A DNA stretch of 64,000 bases from Hericium rajendrae (GCA_033439255.1 CM065886.1:1612001-1676000), one strand, 5' to 3'; shown: positions 11,017-23,684, counted from the stretch's first letter. Made by a program: numbers and translations. Notes: generated by a model not told the origin, from the letters alone.

Positions 11017-13619
11017 ATGGCAACGCCTGCCACCGGGAGGGGGAAATGGACCTCTCCTGAAGCACATTCATTTATTAAATCTACTCTCATTGAAGTAATT
11101 CCCCAGTGGCCAGACGGACCTCATGACTGGCAAATTGAAGCAACAACACATATCCTAGGTCGAAATCATCAAGTTATCACTGCAGCATGTGGTGATGGCA
11201 AGACAGCAGCAATGTACCTACATCTCCTGTTGATTCAAGCCCTTAAGAATCGGCAAGAACCATGTCCATTTGGCGGGGATATGCCTGACAGTCCTGTTGT
11301 TCTCGACGTCACCCCTCTAATAGACCTCGCTCACAGTCAGGTGAGTACTCACCGTGAGATCATACAATCCTGGACTGATATGTTACAGGTCGCAGAGATG
11401 ACCCGAATGGGTGTCCGAGCGGTATCGCTCGACAAAAAGACTGTAGAGAAAGCGCGGACAGAAGGGCGTAACCTCTTGAAAGAGGTTTCCCGCGCATACT
11501 GGCCTGTAGTCATTGTCTCCCCGGAACGGCTCACCTCACCCGAGTTCGACAGGATCTTGCGCAACCATTTTTTTCGGAGCTGTATTGTTCTGGCAGTAAT
11601 AGACGAAGCGCATGTCGTACGTCCATGGGCTGCCGAATTCCGCGAGAGCTACGGAGAGATCAACAGTCTTCGTGCACGCCTACCGCCGGATACTCCGTTC
11701 CTAGTGATGTCAGCCTCTTTAACCCAGGAAGCAGAAAAGGGGTTAACACGACTTATGGGCATCGGAGAGGGGACATACCACGCTATACGACGCTCTTGCG
11801 AGCGGCCAAACCTGCGCATGGTCTTCAGGACACTGCGGCATGGAATTAATGGCGAAGCCTTCCCTGACATCGCATGGACTGTCAAACAACCATTCAAGAC
11901 CATCATTTACTGTGCGACGATCGATCTGGGCTTCCGTGTCGCCTCATATCTATGGAGACTGCTGCCGGAGGGTGATGAGCGCTATCGAACTGTATGACTA
12001 TACAACGCACTCACAGAAGATGATAATCCCACAACTCTCAAGGACTTCCGTGATGATCCATTGATGCACATCATCATCGCTACGGTCAAGTTTGGTATGG
12101 GCGTGGATCTGCGGCATGTCGACTTCTCAATCAATCTGGGTTTGCCTACCTCTGCGGAGGCAATCCTACAGCAGAACGGCCGCGCTGGCCGTGACCACAC
12201 AAGTGTCGCATGCGGAATCACTTACATTGAACCAACTGTAATGTCTAGCCTATCCAAGATAATAGAAGCGCGCGGAGACGAGGCAGATTGGGATGGCCAG
12301 CGAATCTCAGAGGGGCGAGTGCTTGAACAAGATCTGTGGCAGAAGGACCTGGTAGCGCCGAAGACCACGCACAAGGCACAAAGCAAGAACGTACCTAAGG
12401 CGACGGCAGCCCCACGCAAAGGTGCTACAGCATGGCAAGATGATCCTCTGCTTTGGCGAGCAGTACTTTGCCATGGTCAACGTTATTGTTTGGTCGCAGA
12501 GTTCAACCGCATGTTCGGACGAAGAGAAGAGGCCGCTTCCCACGAACATCAATCATGCATCATGTCAAATCGGCATCTACCCTGCTCGAGCTGCCTCTAC
12601 CATCGTCCTGAACTCGACCCCCTTATGCACCCTCGAGACAGTGTTACCACCGTACCTTCCAGCAATACCGATATCAATATTCCAACGCCTTCAGTACGAG
12701 TTGAAGAGGGGCAATTTGGTGATGCTGAAGACGAGCCGCTCGTGATGGATGCATCGATGCAGGAGCAGGTGAATCATCCGAAACTCACCGAGAAGATGCT
12801 CAAAGAGGCCCGCGCTACCATACAGAAGTTCTCGCGGCACATGTGGGCTTCTAAGGAGGGTCCCGAGTTGCGCTTCCTCCCACACACATCATTCATCCCC
12901 GCTGTTTTTCTCGATGCTCTGCTCAAAAACTTCCATCTGATTCGTGATCGCGAAGAACTCGCTCAACATCTCTTTGGCTGGCAATACTTAGAAGTGGACG
13001 GGCATGCCTTATTCGATGAGATTCGACGTCTCAATGCCAAGTTCGACGACAAGCGACAGAAGGCGCTGGAAGCGCGCACTCTTAAGACCCTTGCAACGAA
13101 GCGTCGCAACGCGGAGAATAGTAAGTCATTATTCCTCTCTATAATGGTACGCCTGATGGCTCACGGCACACAGAAAAACGCGCACAGGAAGCTTCGCGCA
13201 GGCGCGCCATGCAAAGCGGATCTGCGGACACCAACCGAGACCTGATGTGCGTCTCGTAACGGCTCATCTCGCATGCTCATACTCACAATTTGGCACATAG
13301 CACAACACTTGATAAGGACGAGGTCCCCACTGCCTCCGGTTCCATGCAACCGGTGGGTACGCCCTTGAGTCCCAACCGTGTGAGTCCTCCGACCACACCG
13401 AGCAAACGACTTCGAAGCGGGACAGTCAATGACTTCAGTCCATCACCGAAGCGAACAATGACAAGCCGGGCGAAGGAGAATGCCAACGTGTCTGCCCCAG
13501 ATATGAGAAAGACGTCGCGCAAGGTGGCGTCAGGCAGCGGGATTCGAGGACAAGTGCATGCTCGTGCTGGTGGTCCTGGTCGCGGGCGAGCGCGCGGTCG
13601 CGGGCAAGTGCGGTCTTGA
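11017..13619 (+). CDS. RecQ-like DEAH-type DNA helicase, one in-frame TGA
   Basis: ATP-dependent superfamily-2 helicase of the fungal RecQ-like type. Motif Ia/I region has Walker A ACGDGKT (residues 57-63), motif II IDEAH (about 179-183), motif III MSASLTQE, motif V FGMGVDLRHVDFSINLG and motif VI QQNGRAGRD. A Cys cluster (CIMSNRHLPCSSC) follows, then a Lys/Arg-rich helical part and a basic GRGRARGRGQ tail. Exons are 11017-11340, 11389-13120, 13174-13246 and 13301-13619; the first intron (48 bp) happens to be open in frame. An upstream ATG at 10930 would add a hydrophobic stretch, so I prefer 11017. A TGA at 11995-11997 breaks the frame between motifs III and V and reads like a CGA-to-TGA change. 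A 51-bp GT...AG segment (11992-12042) could remove it but would also delete conserved-looking residues. The copy is therefore probably damaged. Confidence 0.85.
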
Positions 13620-13649
13620 GAACAAGTACGTCTTTACATTTGCTAGTAC

Positions 13650-16600
13650 CTAGTGCTGGGTGTAGTTCACCTGCCCATTAACACACGCTAACGGGGTGTG
13701 TAAATAGTTCGCCAGATCATCATACCCGTCCGCCACATCTATCTTTGTTCGCTTGTTGTCCTCTACCTGCATAGTCTTTTCAATGTATTCTTCCAGCTTA
13801 TGCTGCTTCGAAAGGCGGGTGTATCCATCGGCGAAGTGATTTGGTGCGTGAAAGCCGAGGTCACGCCCTTCACGTCTCCGGTGCAGATCGTGCTCGCGGC
13901 ATACGCGTATAACTTCAAGCAACTCATTATCGTCGCTAGGTGCAGTGTGCGTCTGCCGGCGCAGGGAAAGATCCACATTCTTTTCCATTTCCTGCGTGAG
14001 ACGCAGGAAATTGAACATGTGCATGGAAAGGATTTCACGATACCATGTATCATCAAACTCCTTTCCCTTGTTCTGTGCGAGGTCTTCCAGCAACTCATTG
14101 AAGTGCTCTTGCATCAGGTCAATTTCAAGGAAGTGTCCAGGCTTGCCCAGGAGATTGACAAGCCAGTTATTGAAGAGCGCCTTGCGCATTGCTTCCGGAT
14201 ACTCGAATTTGAAGTTGCAGTAGAGTTCGATGAGGTAAGGTGTGTAGTTTGAGTTCCCCGCTCCTGAGAATGTGAAGATCCAGACCTATCAAGGCCATGG
14301 GTATGTAAGGGTCTTGTTTCTTCTCGAACTGGAAGCTTACCTTCATGACTTCCCAGGCCCGACCTATATCACCGAGCGCGACCGCTCGACAGAACTCAAG
14401 GAAGAAAATCCCATCACGTAGCAACAACGATGTATTTGCAAGCGGCCAGTCGCCTTGGAACGACTCCTCGCTATTGTCGTTTATTGTCGCATCTTCAATA
14501 GGTATGTCTGTCTCTGACGTCGTGTCATTTTCATCATCGGTGTTGCTCATTGTGACATCGTGTTCAACGTGCGGTAGATTTGCTGGCGCGGTCCTATGCA
14601 GGCTTCTCGCATCCCATTTGGGGCCGCATGGGGGATCGTGAAGGCGGGTGACAGTAGAAGCCGGCTCCAATGCACGAACATAGGCATGTTCGCCCGCATA
14701 GGATTGCGACAGATAATCGGCATCCTGCAGTAATACTTGTATTGAAGGTAGTTTGTCCTCGTGCACTAATTTCTCGAAGTGGCTGATCAAACCTCCGTCT
14801 GCGCGCAGATGTTGTCTATCCAAATTTAGCCGTCAGTACGGTGTCGCTAAACGTTAATTATGCTGAAATACTCACTCCCATGTGTGAAGAACATGCCCAC
14901 GTACAACAACATCAACGAGATGTGCATTTGGGTAGAAATCGACCTTATGTAGGTCAGCTGGGGTCGGAGTCTTGACAATCCGTGCCATGAAACCTAATGT
15001 CGAAGGGTCGGAGACGCTGTGTGGACCTCCCCAGTATCCGCGGCAAATTCGGCTCAGGTCTGTCCACTTTGTGTGCCATAGCTCCAACACAGGGCGGATG
15101 AGACGCCATGAGCTAAAATGGCCCATCTGACTTGACAGATACTTCTTCACTTTGTGCATCCCCTCGAAGCTCTTCCCATCACCATGGAAGAAGAAGATAC
15201 GCCCGCGAAACGTGTCACTTGTGATACCGAGCTGGGACAGGAAATCTGAAATTGCTTGTTTCATGCCGTGGGTAGAGACTTCATTCGCACCGTTCGTCCC
15301 TAGAGGATGGACAACAGTATGCCGTTTTGGGTTGATTTGATGTTTTCTAGTCTGTTCGATGAACATCCTGTTGACTTCAGTCCGGTAGATGGCCAGCGCC
15401 GGCACGAATGAGACAAGTGCCTCGAGCCAATGGAACATAAAGACTTTGTCAAGATGTGGTACGTCGATATCTTGCACGATCATATCAGTAGTCAGTGACC
15501 GTCGTTCGCCAGCTGCAATGCGCTCGAGAATCGGCTCCAGATCAAAGGCATTTGGCTCGTAATCCTCAAGTTCTATGGCAGTCGCACCCGTCCCCGTTAT
15601 CATCTGGTTTGTGGAGCCGATGCGTCTATCTCGGCGACGTGCGTAGGCCTGCACGTTATCCAGGACAACACTGATTGGCTTCTGTATCCCATCTCGCATG
15701 AGACTCTGCAGAGTGGCCCGCTTTTCAGCTGCCATCGTGATAAGGGCACTCCGCAATGTCGAATATGGAGCACACTGCGCAAGACGACTGCCCACTCGAT
15801 ACGTTGACTGATGGGCCATTGTTGCAAAGTGAGTTATACTTCGAACCAAGGGGAAAAGATTTGTCCATGAATTTCTGCCGTTTGCCAGCTCACAGATCAC
15901 ACTCGTGCAAACCTGGTACCTCGGAAGAATATCAGCAATAAGTCACGTTATAACATATATCTGTTCTCACCGCATCCTTAGGGCGATAGACATCCCCGGT
16001 GGGGTCCTCACCCTCGGTAAGGAGGCCATGAAGTAAATTCCAAAGCACCGGCGTTTTACTGCGAAACTGCTTTGAGAGATTGGCAATTGAGAATGACTCG
16101 AATATCCGCCAAGTAGCTAGAGGATCACGGCTCTTGCGAGTTTTTCTCTGGACTTCGACTTGCCCTGATGCTGACAGCTGTGTGCTTTCGACAGGTTCTG
16201 ATTGGACTCGATTATCACTCCGTGAGTCGGGAATACGCATCTGCGTGGCTTCGTCGAATGCCAAGGCCTCAGTCCCATTGCTAGATGGTACGGGCGGAGC
16301 CAGTCGTGGGTGACGAGTTGTGCCGCCGTGGATGTCCGAGGCCTGCAAGAAGCTAGTGAGCCATGCATCTGAACATCTGGAATTGTAGCACTTACCTCAG
16401 ATTGATCAGAGGGAGGAATTTCAATGTCGGGACCCGCAAGTGCCGCAAATCCCATCGCATCTTCCTCGGGCGCATGAGTGAGGCCCGGTACAGGCTCCAT
16501 AGCATGTATATTTATTCCATCTGCTTCATTTCCTGGTTGTTTACTGGTAGTCGCACGTACACGCATGCCCGAATTTGGACCACACAGATACCGTGCCTCG

Positions 16601-17053
16601 TCGTCGACTGCATCACATACTAGGCGGAAGGCCCAAGTTGACAGAGCCGGTTGGGCATATTTAATCTTGTCGAGTCCTACAGATGATGAAAAGTAGTTCC
16701 CGGAGTCGTGAGTTCTGGGTTTTGGGGCACTGTATCTGTGATTGTACATTAGATCCACAATCTCGACCACCGTGATTTTCGTGCGCCCGCTAAGAAAGGC
16801 GTTGAGCTTTTGCTCGCGCTGCATGCCGCGCTCTTCGCCAGGGTCCCGAATCTCTGAGAAAAGATGCTTCAGAAATTGTGGAATCGTCCACCGCACTTCT
16901 GCGATGCATTTCACCACGTCGTTTAATTTTTGTTTGTCCGTCCTTGGACTTTGTCTGACCGTGTTCTCGGGAGGCTGGGGTGGAATCTGATTGCTATGTC
17001 ATGAGAATTAGAAGCAATAGTAAGATAGAGAACCTCACCTGTGTTTCAGGCAT
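13650..17053 (-). CDS. DUF6589 family protein, intact, six exons
   Basis: Exons on the minus strand: 17053-17039, 16986-16396, 16342-15971, 15912-14876, 14815-14341, 14285-13650. Phases join cleanly to 1041 residues. The sequence agrees with the DUF6589 family (PF20231) as I know it: an N-terminal helical part, the block QAYARRRDRRIGSTNQMI, then ATAIELEDYEPNAFDLEPIL, HPLGTNGANE, FFHGDGKSFEGM, LELWHTKWTDLSR, the glycine block FSGAGNSNYTPYLIELY and IDLMQEHFN near the end. Acidic conserved positions scattered through a large core are suggestive of a nuclease-like fold, but that is inference. The function of the family is, to my knowledge, unknown. Its 3' end lies 30 bp from the convergent helicase gene, and both sit between inverted repeats, which suggests they form one mobile unit. 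The short first exon (MPETQ) is the least certain part. Confidence 0.88.
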
Positions 17054-17295
17054 GATAATAGACGAACGCTAAGTGTGCAGACCAAACGAGTGTGACCTCG
17101 AGCGTTTGAATGAGCGCGGCGAACTCGCATTCCTTTGGCGCCGTGAACTCGCATTGCTCTGACACGTCTGCATAAAATTTAAAAGGTACGACAAGCATGA
17201 GAGAGTTACATGCATTATGTATCGATGCGCAGATCCAAATTGGAGCCTGAAATCAAGCCGTACGAACGAAAACTACCGTAATACAACAGGCAAAA

Positions 17296-17365
17296 ACGAA
17301 GCAAAACGGGAATCGAACTCTTAACGCGCGTGAACCCACACACCTAACCGTTCAGCCAGAGGGTC
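17296..17365 (-). pseudogene. Degenerate tRNA-like sequence (A and B boxes)
   Basis: On the minus strand TGGCTGAACGGTTAGG matches a pol III A box and GAGTTCGATTCCCG a B box, at tRNA-like spacing. The acceptor stem does not pair and the T stem is imperfect, so this is a tRNA relic or the head of a SINE rather than a working tRNA. A run of five T follows downstream. It lies inside the candidate element, between the DUF6589 start and the right inverted repeat. Confidence 0.55.
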
Positions 17366-17522
17366 TTGAATATTAACTATTATAATGTTAATATGACTCG
17401 ATTGTCACCCCCCGGTTGTTGCAAGTACTCGCGATTTTCATCGATGACACAGACACATTACTCAGGTCCATCATTTATCAGCTATGCTTACGCTGGTCAA
17501 CCTTGCGACGAGCAGCTCTGCG

Positions 17523-17577
17523 CTCGGATCTTTCCGAAATGGGACCTCCAGCCAAGGGGGCTTATTTTGAGGCAGAC
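17523..17577 (-). repeat. Right inverted repeat of helicase-DUF6589 cassette
   Basis: Complement of the left arm at 10779-10827; see that entry. It lies about 470 bp upstream of the DUF6589 start codon. Immediately outside it begins a dispersed 42-bp repeat (17587-17628). Confidence 0.7.
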
Positions 17578-17586
17578 CTCTTTACA

Positions 17587-17628
17587 CAGAACGACTGTCT
17601 TCTGTGCGAGGTCAGCAACGGAGACTAG
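17587..17628 (+). repeat. Dispersed 42-bp repeat, copy 1
   Basis: Begins CAGAACGACTGTCTTCTG and continues with GAGGTCAGC and GAGACTAG. It agrees with 29331-29372 at 37 of 42 positions by eye, and a weaker copy is at 28965-29006. Probably the conserved part of a short interspersed element. Confidence 0.65.
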
Positions 17629-20600
17629 AAGCCCCGGTGCATGACAGATCGCAGGGGGGTCAAGTCAAAACTTGGCCTATCGCTCGTGAGGGCAGTCGCT
17701 ATCCTTTGATGGATCCTATGAAGAAAACTGAGCGCGTTAGGGTGCTAAGCGACGTACCTGCAACCGCTTGCACGTGCTGGCGCGTGGCGATGAGACGTCG
17801 GATTTGCTAGCAATTTGCGAGCAAGAGTTGATCCTGAGGAAGTCGAGACAGATTAGTGAAACCCAGGCATAGCGGGTCAGCAAGAAAAGGCAGAACGAGC
17901 CAACACAGCGGAAGGAATACAAGCCAGATTGGACCAGTGAAAGCAGATTTTGGTAGCAAGATGAAGTGCGCAGGACGAGGAAAGCAGCACCAGAGAGTTG
18001 ACGGACCGTGATTGCATTTTGTAGGTTTAGCAAGTCCAAGATCAGGAGCAAAACAGGATAGCAAGGAAGCTGAGATGAACGACAGATGACGACGGAAGCA
18101 AACACGACGAGAACAATGAATGATAGTCAATGTGAGGGAATAAGAACAGACGGCAGAGTAAAACAAGGAAAACCGAGCAGCTCAAACAGCAGCCGATGTT
18201 GAATGGATATGACAGCGATGGCAGCCGGGGACAAGACTCGACATGAATCCGTAAGCTTTGAGGGAACGATGAACAAGCTGGAAAGCATGAGCGTGAGCGA
18301 AGAAAGCCATAGCCAGGACAAAAGCTGAGGTGAGAGCAATGCAAAAAGCAAAGGCGACGATGGACGGAAAAGGAACGGGGACATCGAAATCTACACGGCG
18401 CAGAATAGTCGAGGAAGCTGTGAAGATGGGAAGAGAGAAGGGGAGTAGATGAATGAGCTCATATCGCCTCCCTTATAACTGCGGAGGACAAAAGGAAAAC
18501 AACGACAATACTAGCCGGCGGCCTTTAATAAAGTCCACACCCACGTGGCTCCGATAGTGCAACACGTATAAGATACAAGGACGGCGACGACGTGCTTTGT
18601 GGTTCAACTGGAGTCAAAGCGTTATATAAGCGCCGGACAAGGCATTGTTGTCAGCACTTCTCCCGACCCAGCTAATGCACGCGGGCAGTGCAGAATCCTG
18701 GGGAACAAGCGAAACAGCCATTTGGACAAATTGAACCGTAGCGCTGCAGACGCACCATTTGCTAGTGAGTACCTAATACATGGTAGTTCGAGGCGTCAGA
18801 ACGGAAGACATCTTTGAGCGGCATGCGAGTCGGAAAAGCGCGGACATCGGATCTGGCCCGATAATGGCAAGGAGTCTATTATTCAAAAAAGTGATTAGGA
18901 ACATCGACAATGCCCGCCGGAATACCGCACAGTCCATGACGCAAGTTGGTGATAATGGATTAGGGGAGACGGTCTTCTCATTGCCATGGTCAATGATCTT
19001 CGTATCACGGTGGTCTCGTCTATGACATCCTCATCTGCAGTACTGAACATAGGGTCGAATCGGACGTCCATGCAAAGGCGTGGCGAGGAGCTTGAAAACT
19101 AGAGGAAGCTCACGGTGGCCGATCGGTCTGGAAAGCGCGCACGTGAGAGAATATTGCGCATTGGTATTCAAAAGTTGGTTGACTATACCGTCACAAGGGG
19201 CCGCAACTAGACTAGGGTGGCCTTGTACCTGAAAGTGGAAAAGGACCCGTGTTCCTGATGGAAGGCACTCGAAGTGCCGAAGACGGAGTCGGAAAGTGTA
19301 CGACGTCGAGAGCGACGGAAACTCACCAAGCGGGCCGGCGGATCGATGGCATGACGGAGAGCCTGTGAAAGGACACAGAGCGCCAATTCCCAGTCAAAAC
19401 GTAAACCAGCGTGTCAAGAAAGCTATCGAGACGATGTCCATCCACCGCCTGGAATGCCGTCAGGATGAGCACCGAGTCGTGTCACGTTCGATCTGGGAGC
19501 GGCGTCAGTAGGGTAAACTTCTTGTCCGCACGATACTGCAGGGCAAGCCGCTCTCGATTGAAGCGACATGACCGTACTCACATGTAGAGATAGCAAACAC
19601 GCCTATGAACATAAATCCGATGGTCAGTTCGATGACACCCATGGACGAGCACGCCCGATGGTCTGAAGACCTCCACGGCAGCGCGGTCCCGGATGATCAG
19701 AATAGCAGGAAGGTTTTCAGGACTGCAGGCACATGTTCATACTCATGTCCGTTTCGATCTCCCTGAGAAAATCAAAGCTTTAGATGGTCAGCGAGTGGGT
19801 CAGAGGATGAGACTGTTGGCGCTCACCCGGAGCCGCACTAACGCTTGCATGAATAGGCGAGGAAAGAAGTGCATGGTTGTCAGGGAACACGAGGGTTCAG
19901 AACGTTCAAGGGTCATGTTGGGGTCCACAATGACGGGCTTATGGAATGAGCGACTGGAGGCGTGCCTTTTGACGGCGGCGGATATGCTTCTATGTCTGGA
20001 TCAAGAAGCTAAGTTCTCAGCCTGGGGCCAGGGGCAAATGTGATGATTGGATGCTTGAACAGAAAGAAGTCATCTGCGACATGTCCAGCTCGGTCGACGG
20101 CTAGACGCCGCTCCGTTCAGGGGAGGCGAAGGCCTAAGGCCAAGCTGGTGATCAAAATATCCGAGAGCATGAGAGTAAACGCAGAATGCATGACGACGAA
20201 GAACTTTCCCTCCAGATGAATATAGGGGCTTGACAATTGTATTCTCTGCGGCGTGAGAGGCGTTTTTTTTTGGCGATAAGAAAGAAAGATTTTGTTAAGT
20301 TAGAGGCAGATGTTCACCACGAAGCATTGTGCTGAGACCAGGGATTGTTGCGCCTTTTATCGGCTGTCATGAGACAAATGTATGCACAGCGGTTGACTGC
20401 GAGAAGGGTAAAAGACAGGTGTTAACAGAGCTCGGTTATCCGTGGGAGGCCTGGACTCACGCCGTCATGAGAATGCCGATGGCACGTCTCTGGTAAGTGT
20501 GGACCGATTTGACTGGATACTTTGTCCTTGAAGCTTGTATCCAGCGACGAAGGTCATGAGCTTGCCAAGTCCGCATGGAGAACCGTGACGTTGCTTCTCG

Positions 20601-21927
20601 GGGTGATATGAAGCCACTGAGCCGGTATATGCGTGAATAGAGTTGCTCAACATGAACGGTCATTCTATTGCGGGTGTCGTTAGCTCCAAGGTACAATCAT
20701 TAAGGGTGGCCCGTGCCTCAAACCTAATCAGACGCTGAGCCACCGGAAATGAAAAGAATCCCAATCACGGCACTGAGATGGATCACCTGCGTGGTGAGTG
20801 AGCAGGAGGTTATAGACGGTAAAGAGATGTGGACCAATGATATTTGGGATATCTCTGCTCGATGTTGAGAGAGACCGATGGACACGGTAACCTGAGAGGA
20901 AGCGATACAGGATAGGTAGTTTTCGAGAGTTGGAGTCCCATGAATGAATCAAATTGAACATGGAAAGATGTCGGCTGACCTACTCTCTGTGAAAATGTAC
21001 TCCTTCAGTAGGACGTCACCTCCAGGGCTCTTCTGGTGCAGGCTCAAGCTTGAGAACGTTAAGCTGAAACAGAAATATACGACTGCTTACTGAATGAGTA
21101 CAGGATCCAAGGCCGACCACGGGACGAAGACGGGCGGAATCGTGGCAATTGAAGCAGGTAAACTAGTTAGACGCGGTGTTCAGTATCTCACGTATATATA
21201 CAGCTTTCCGGATTACCGGTCCCCAGAGAAAACCGCGCTGGATGCTTCCACAGATACTCGTCTGTCCTTTGCAAATCCAGAATCTTAAGAACCTTGTGAC
21301 CACCGGCGGTATTGAGACGGGCTTCGTGTTGCTGGTGTTTCGGCGTCCATATGTGGAAAGAATTGTATAAGGTTACTATCACGACGAGCCTTGCAAAAAT
21401 CCATTTGTGTTTGACCTCTTCCGAGTCCCAGCAATAGGCTACAGGCTACACACCCTTGGCTGTGGACGCCGCGCTGCCTGAACCGGGTGAGATGAACAAA
21501 ATGAGTTGGCCGGACGAACGAACGCTGAGCGCCGGCGGCCCCCGAAGTAGCTGAGCTCGAATTCGGTCATGCCGGTCAGATCAACTCGGCGATGCTTCTT
21601 CCAAGCTCGCGACTTCCTCGAATGCACAGATGATTTCTCGTCAAAAACTGTACGTGGTCGAGACCTTCATTTTCTGCCGAGCGCGGCTGCATGGGTTAAT
21701 GACCATGTGCGAGATTCGGCAATCTCAGCGGGTGGGTCTGTCTTTGGTCTGTCTCGTGCCATCTGCATCCAGCGGATTTGCAGTATCCAAAGTTCCCTCT
21801 TCAAAGTTCTTTCCTCTAGTACTCGTGTCCTCTTCAGCTTCCCGCCCATAAAGGGCTCCGACCCTGCAGGTCGTTCCCGTGCCCATCCTGTCTTCGTTTC
21901 CGCCTTTCCACATCCGCTGAGCATGAC
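17629..21927. other. Intergenic, no recognised gene
   Basis: About 4.3 kb. The first part (17800-18450) is purine-rich on the plus strand with only spurious pyrimidine-rich frames opposite. From 18600 to 21400 there are scattered open frames below 120 codons on both strands, none with a domain I recognise. The stretch may contain decayed host genes, but I cannot support one. Sequence before 21928 is pyrimidine-rich and probably the promoter of the DUF6533 gene. Confidence 0.45.
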
Positions 21928-23684
21928 ATGTCATCGTGAGTCTCCCGCCATTTCTATGTCAACCGAAACTCGGACTCAAACGTCATCGGTCATCGATGAT
22001 CATCATGTAGGGTCGCTGCAAACGATTCGCTGAACATTGTTGCACTCAGTAAGTTCAGTGTCTTAGGTATAAGATTCTCAATGCTCACAATCAACATTCC
22101 GCAGTCGTGCTCTATTACGACTATGTCTTGACGCTGTCCATGGAGTTTGAATGCTACTGGCAACCAGGATCACTCAATCTAGCATCTGGCATCTTCTTTA
22201 TAAATCGCTACGTTGCATTGGCAGGCCATATCCCCATTGTTTACCAGTGCTTCGTTCCAATGCCGGACGATTCCTATCGTAATGTGAGCCTTCCCTCGGT
22301 TAGCACAGTCCAATTCATGGAATCATGCTCTTGCAGGGCGTGTGCGTGATGTGGACCCTCTAAAGTTTCGCACGAGCATACTTATCGACGGTCTTCGAAG
22401 ATATGAGAACTTGGTTTTATATCATGCAATCCTAGTCATGATACTTCAGATCTTGACAGCCTGTAAGGGGCCATTTACATCCACTCCACCCAACATCGCA
22501 GGCTGATCCTTGTTGTAGTGTTATTGACGATGAGGATGTATGCCCTATATAACCGCAATAAATATATGCTTGGGGTTATGATCATCCTTGTCGTAGTAGC
22601 CCTAGCTGTCAGTAGCGTAAGTCTTCATGAGTCCTCTTGTCTCTTGGATGCTGACCGTCTTTTGACCGCAGTGGATTATCTCCGTGGAAGTCATGGGGTC
22701 TCATGAAGCTCCTCTGACAGAAGTAAAGTACGCTAGTAATTGGACTATCCTAATTTCTTGTGCTCATGACATGTATCCAGAGGCCAACGTGAATGATTCT
22801 TAGCACGATCATTCAACGTCATGTATTCATGTCTGTTTCAGATATTGCTGCAGCGTGGGCTGGGCTGCTTGTCTTCGACACGATCATTTTCGGACTCACG
22901 ATGTACAAAGCTCATCAAATAGGGAGGCGACACCAGCGACCTCTGCTGCGCACACTCTTTAGAGATGGTGAGTAAGGCTTTCGACCGGAACGGCTGCATT
23001 GCTGAACCATATCTACAGGTATCATATACTACATGTAAGAGTCAGAGTTGCATATCTCTGTCTTATCCTGACTCCTGCCCAGCGTGATATTTTCCGTCAA
23101 TCTTATCAACATCTTATTGTGGGCAGTAAGCGTTGCTTCTAGCGGTCAGACCTTAGCGCAGCACTTACTTTCATGCGATGATGATCAGCTGGCACCCGTA
23201 AGCCGATTTTGTTGTCCGGTCGCAGGTAGCTTATGTTCATTCTTGCCAGTCTGCATACAAGGGCATGACATCGACATTGACAAACGTGTGCGTCTCGTAA
23301 CTTTCATTCTGTTTATAAATCAATCCATTGAATGAAATTTACCGGCATAGTCTGTCCGTGACAATGATCTCGCGGATGATGCTGAACCTGCGCCATCCGA
23401 GATTGATGCACTCGGACGAAACACATGGCGCTGTTGATGGAGATATTCTCGTCTCATCCCGTCCTTGGATTTCTAGTGTGGTCGAACTGGAGACGAGCTC
23501 CAGCATGCACATGTCGTTTGCGTCTCCGCAGACGGAATGGCACAGAATGAGTAATTTAGAGAGGCTGTCTAGACCAGGTATGTCCCGCCTCATGATTTAA
23601 TTGGATGTATCTGACTTTGCTGTAGGTTCAGAGCTCGATCCACTTCGTCATTCGAGATTCACTCTGCGCCATTCTATATCTTGA
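21928..23684 (+). CDS. DUF6533-family seven-helix membrane protein
   Basis: Integral membrane protein of the basidiomycete DUF6533 family (PF20151), function unknown. Supported exons: 21928-21935, 22011-22048 and 22105-22283, which give MSSVAANDSLNIVAL joined to IVLYYDYVLTLSMEFECYW, the family signature of helices 1-2. Later pieces are LTMRMYALYNRNKYMLG (from 22519), WIISVEVMGSHEAPLTE (22672-22722), IAAAWAGLLVFDTIIFGLT, a 16-nt microexon reading IIYY, FSVNLINILLWA, and TNVLSVTMISRMMLNLRHP near the end. The last exon starts at 23626 and stops at 23682-23684. The exon between 22284 and 22462 is uncertain: the standard acceptor at 22336 leads to a stop, and a later one at 22365 is needed. The exon near 22780 is also unclear. 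The gene may be intact or just beginning to decay. Confidence 0.72.

Larger units (their letters stand above)
10779..17577. mobile_element. Candidate 6.8-kb element: RecQ-like helicase + DUF6589
   Basis: Two genes converge with stops 31 bp apart and are enclosed by an imperfect inverted repeat of about 50 bp. The left arm lies upstream of the helicase and the right arm upstream of the DUF6589 gene. No gene of an ordinary transposase family is present. A RecQ-type helicase plus a large multi-copy protein of unknown function, in a unit bounded by inverted repeats, is what a large self-mobile element would look like. I see no clear target-site duplication, and the two arms could also be unrelated inverted copies of a short repeat, so the boundaries are provisional. 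Confidence 0.5.

Noticed and set aside
17296-17365. A working tRNA gene
   Set aside because: A and B boxes are good, but the acceptor and T stems do not pair, so I list it only as a relic.
10779-17577. The helicase cassette as a Helitron
   Set aside because: Helicase motifs are RecQ-like, not Pif1-like, there is no HUH Rep block, and the ends are inverted repeats.
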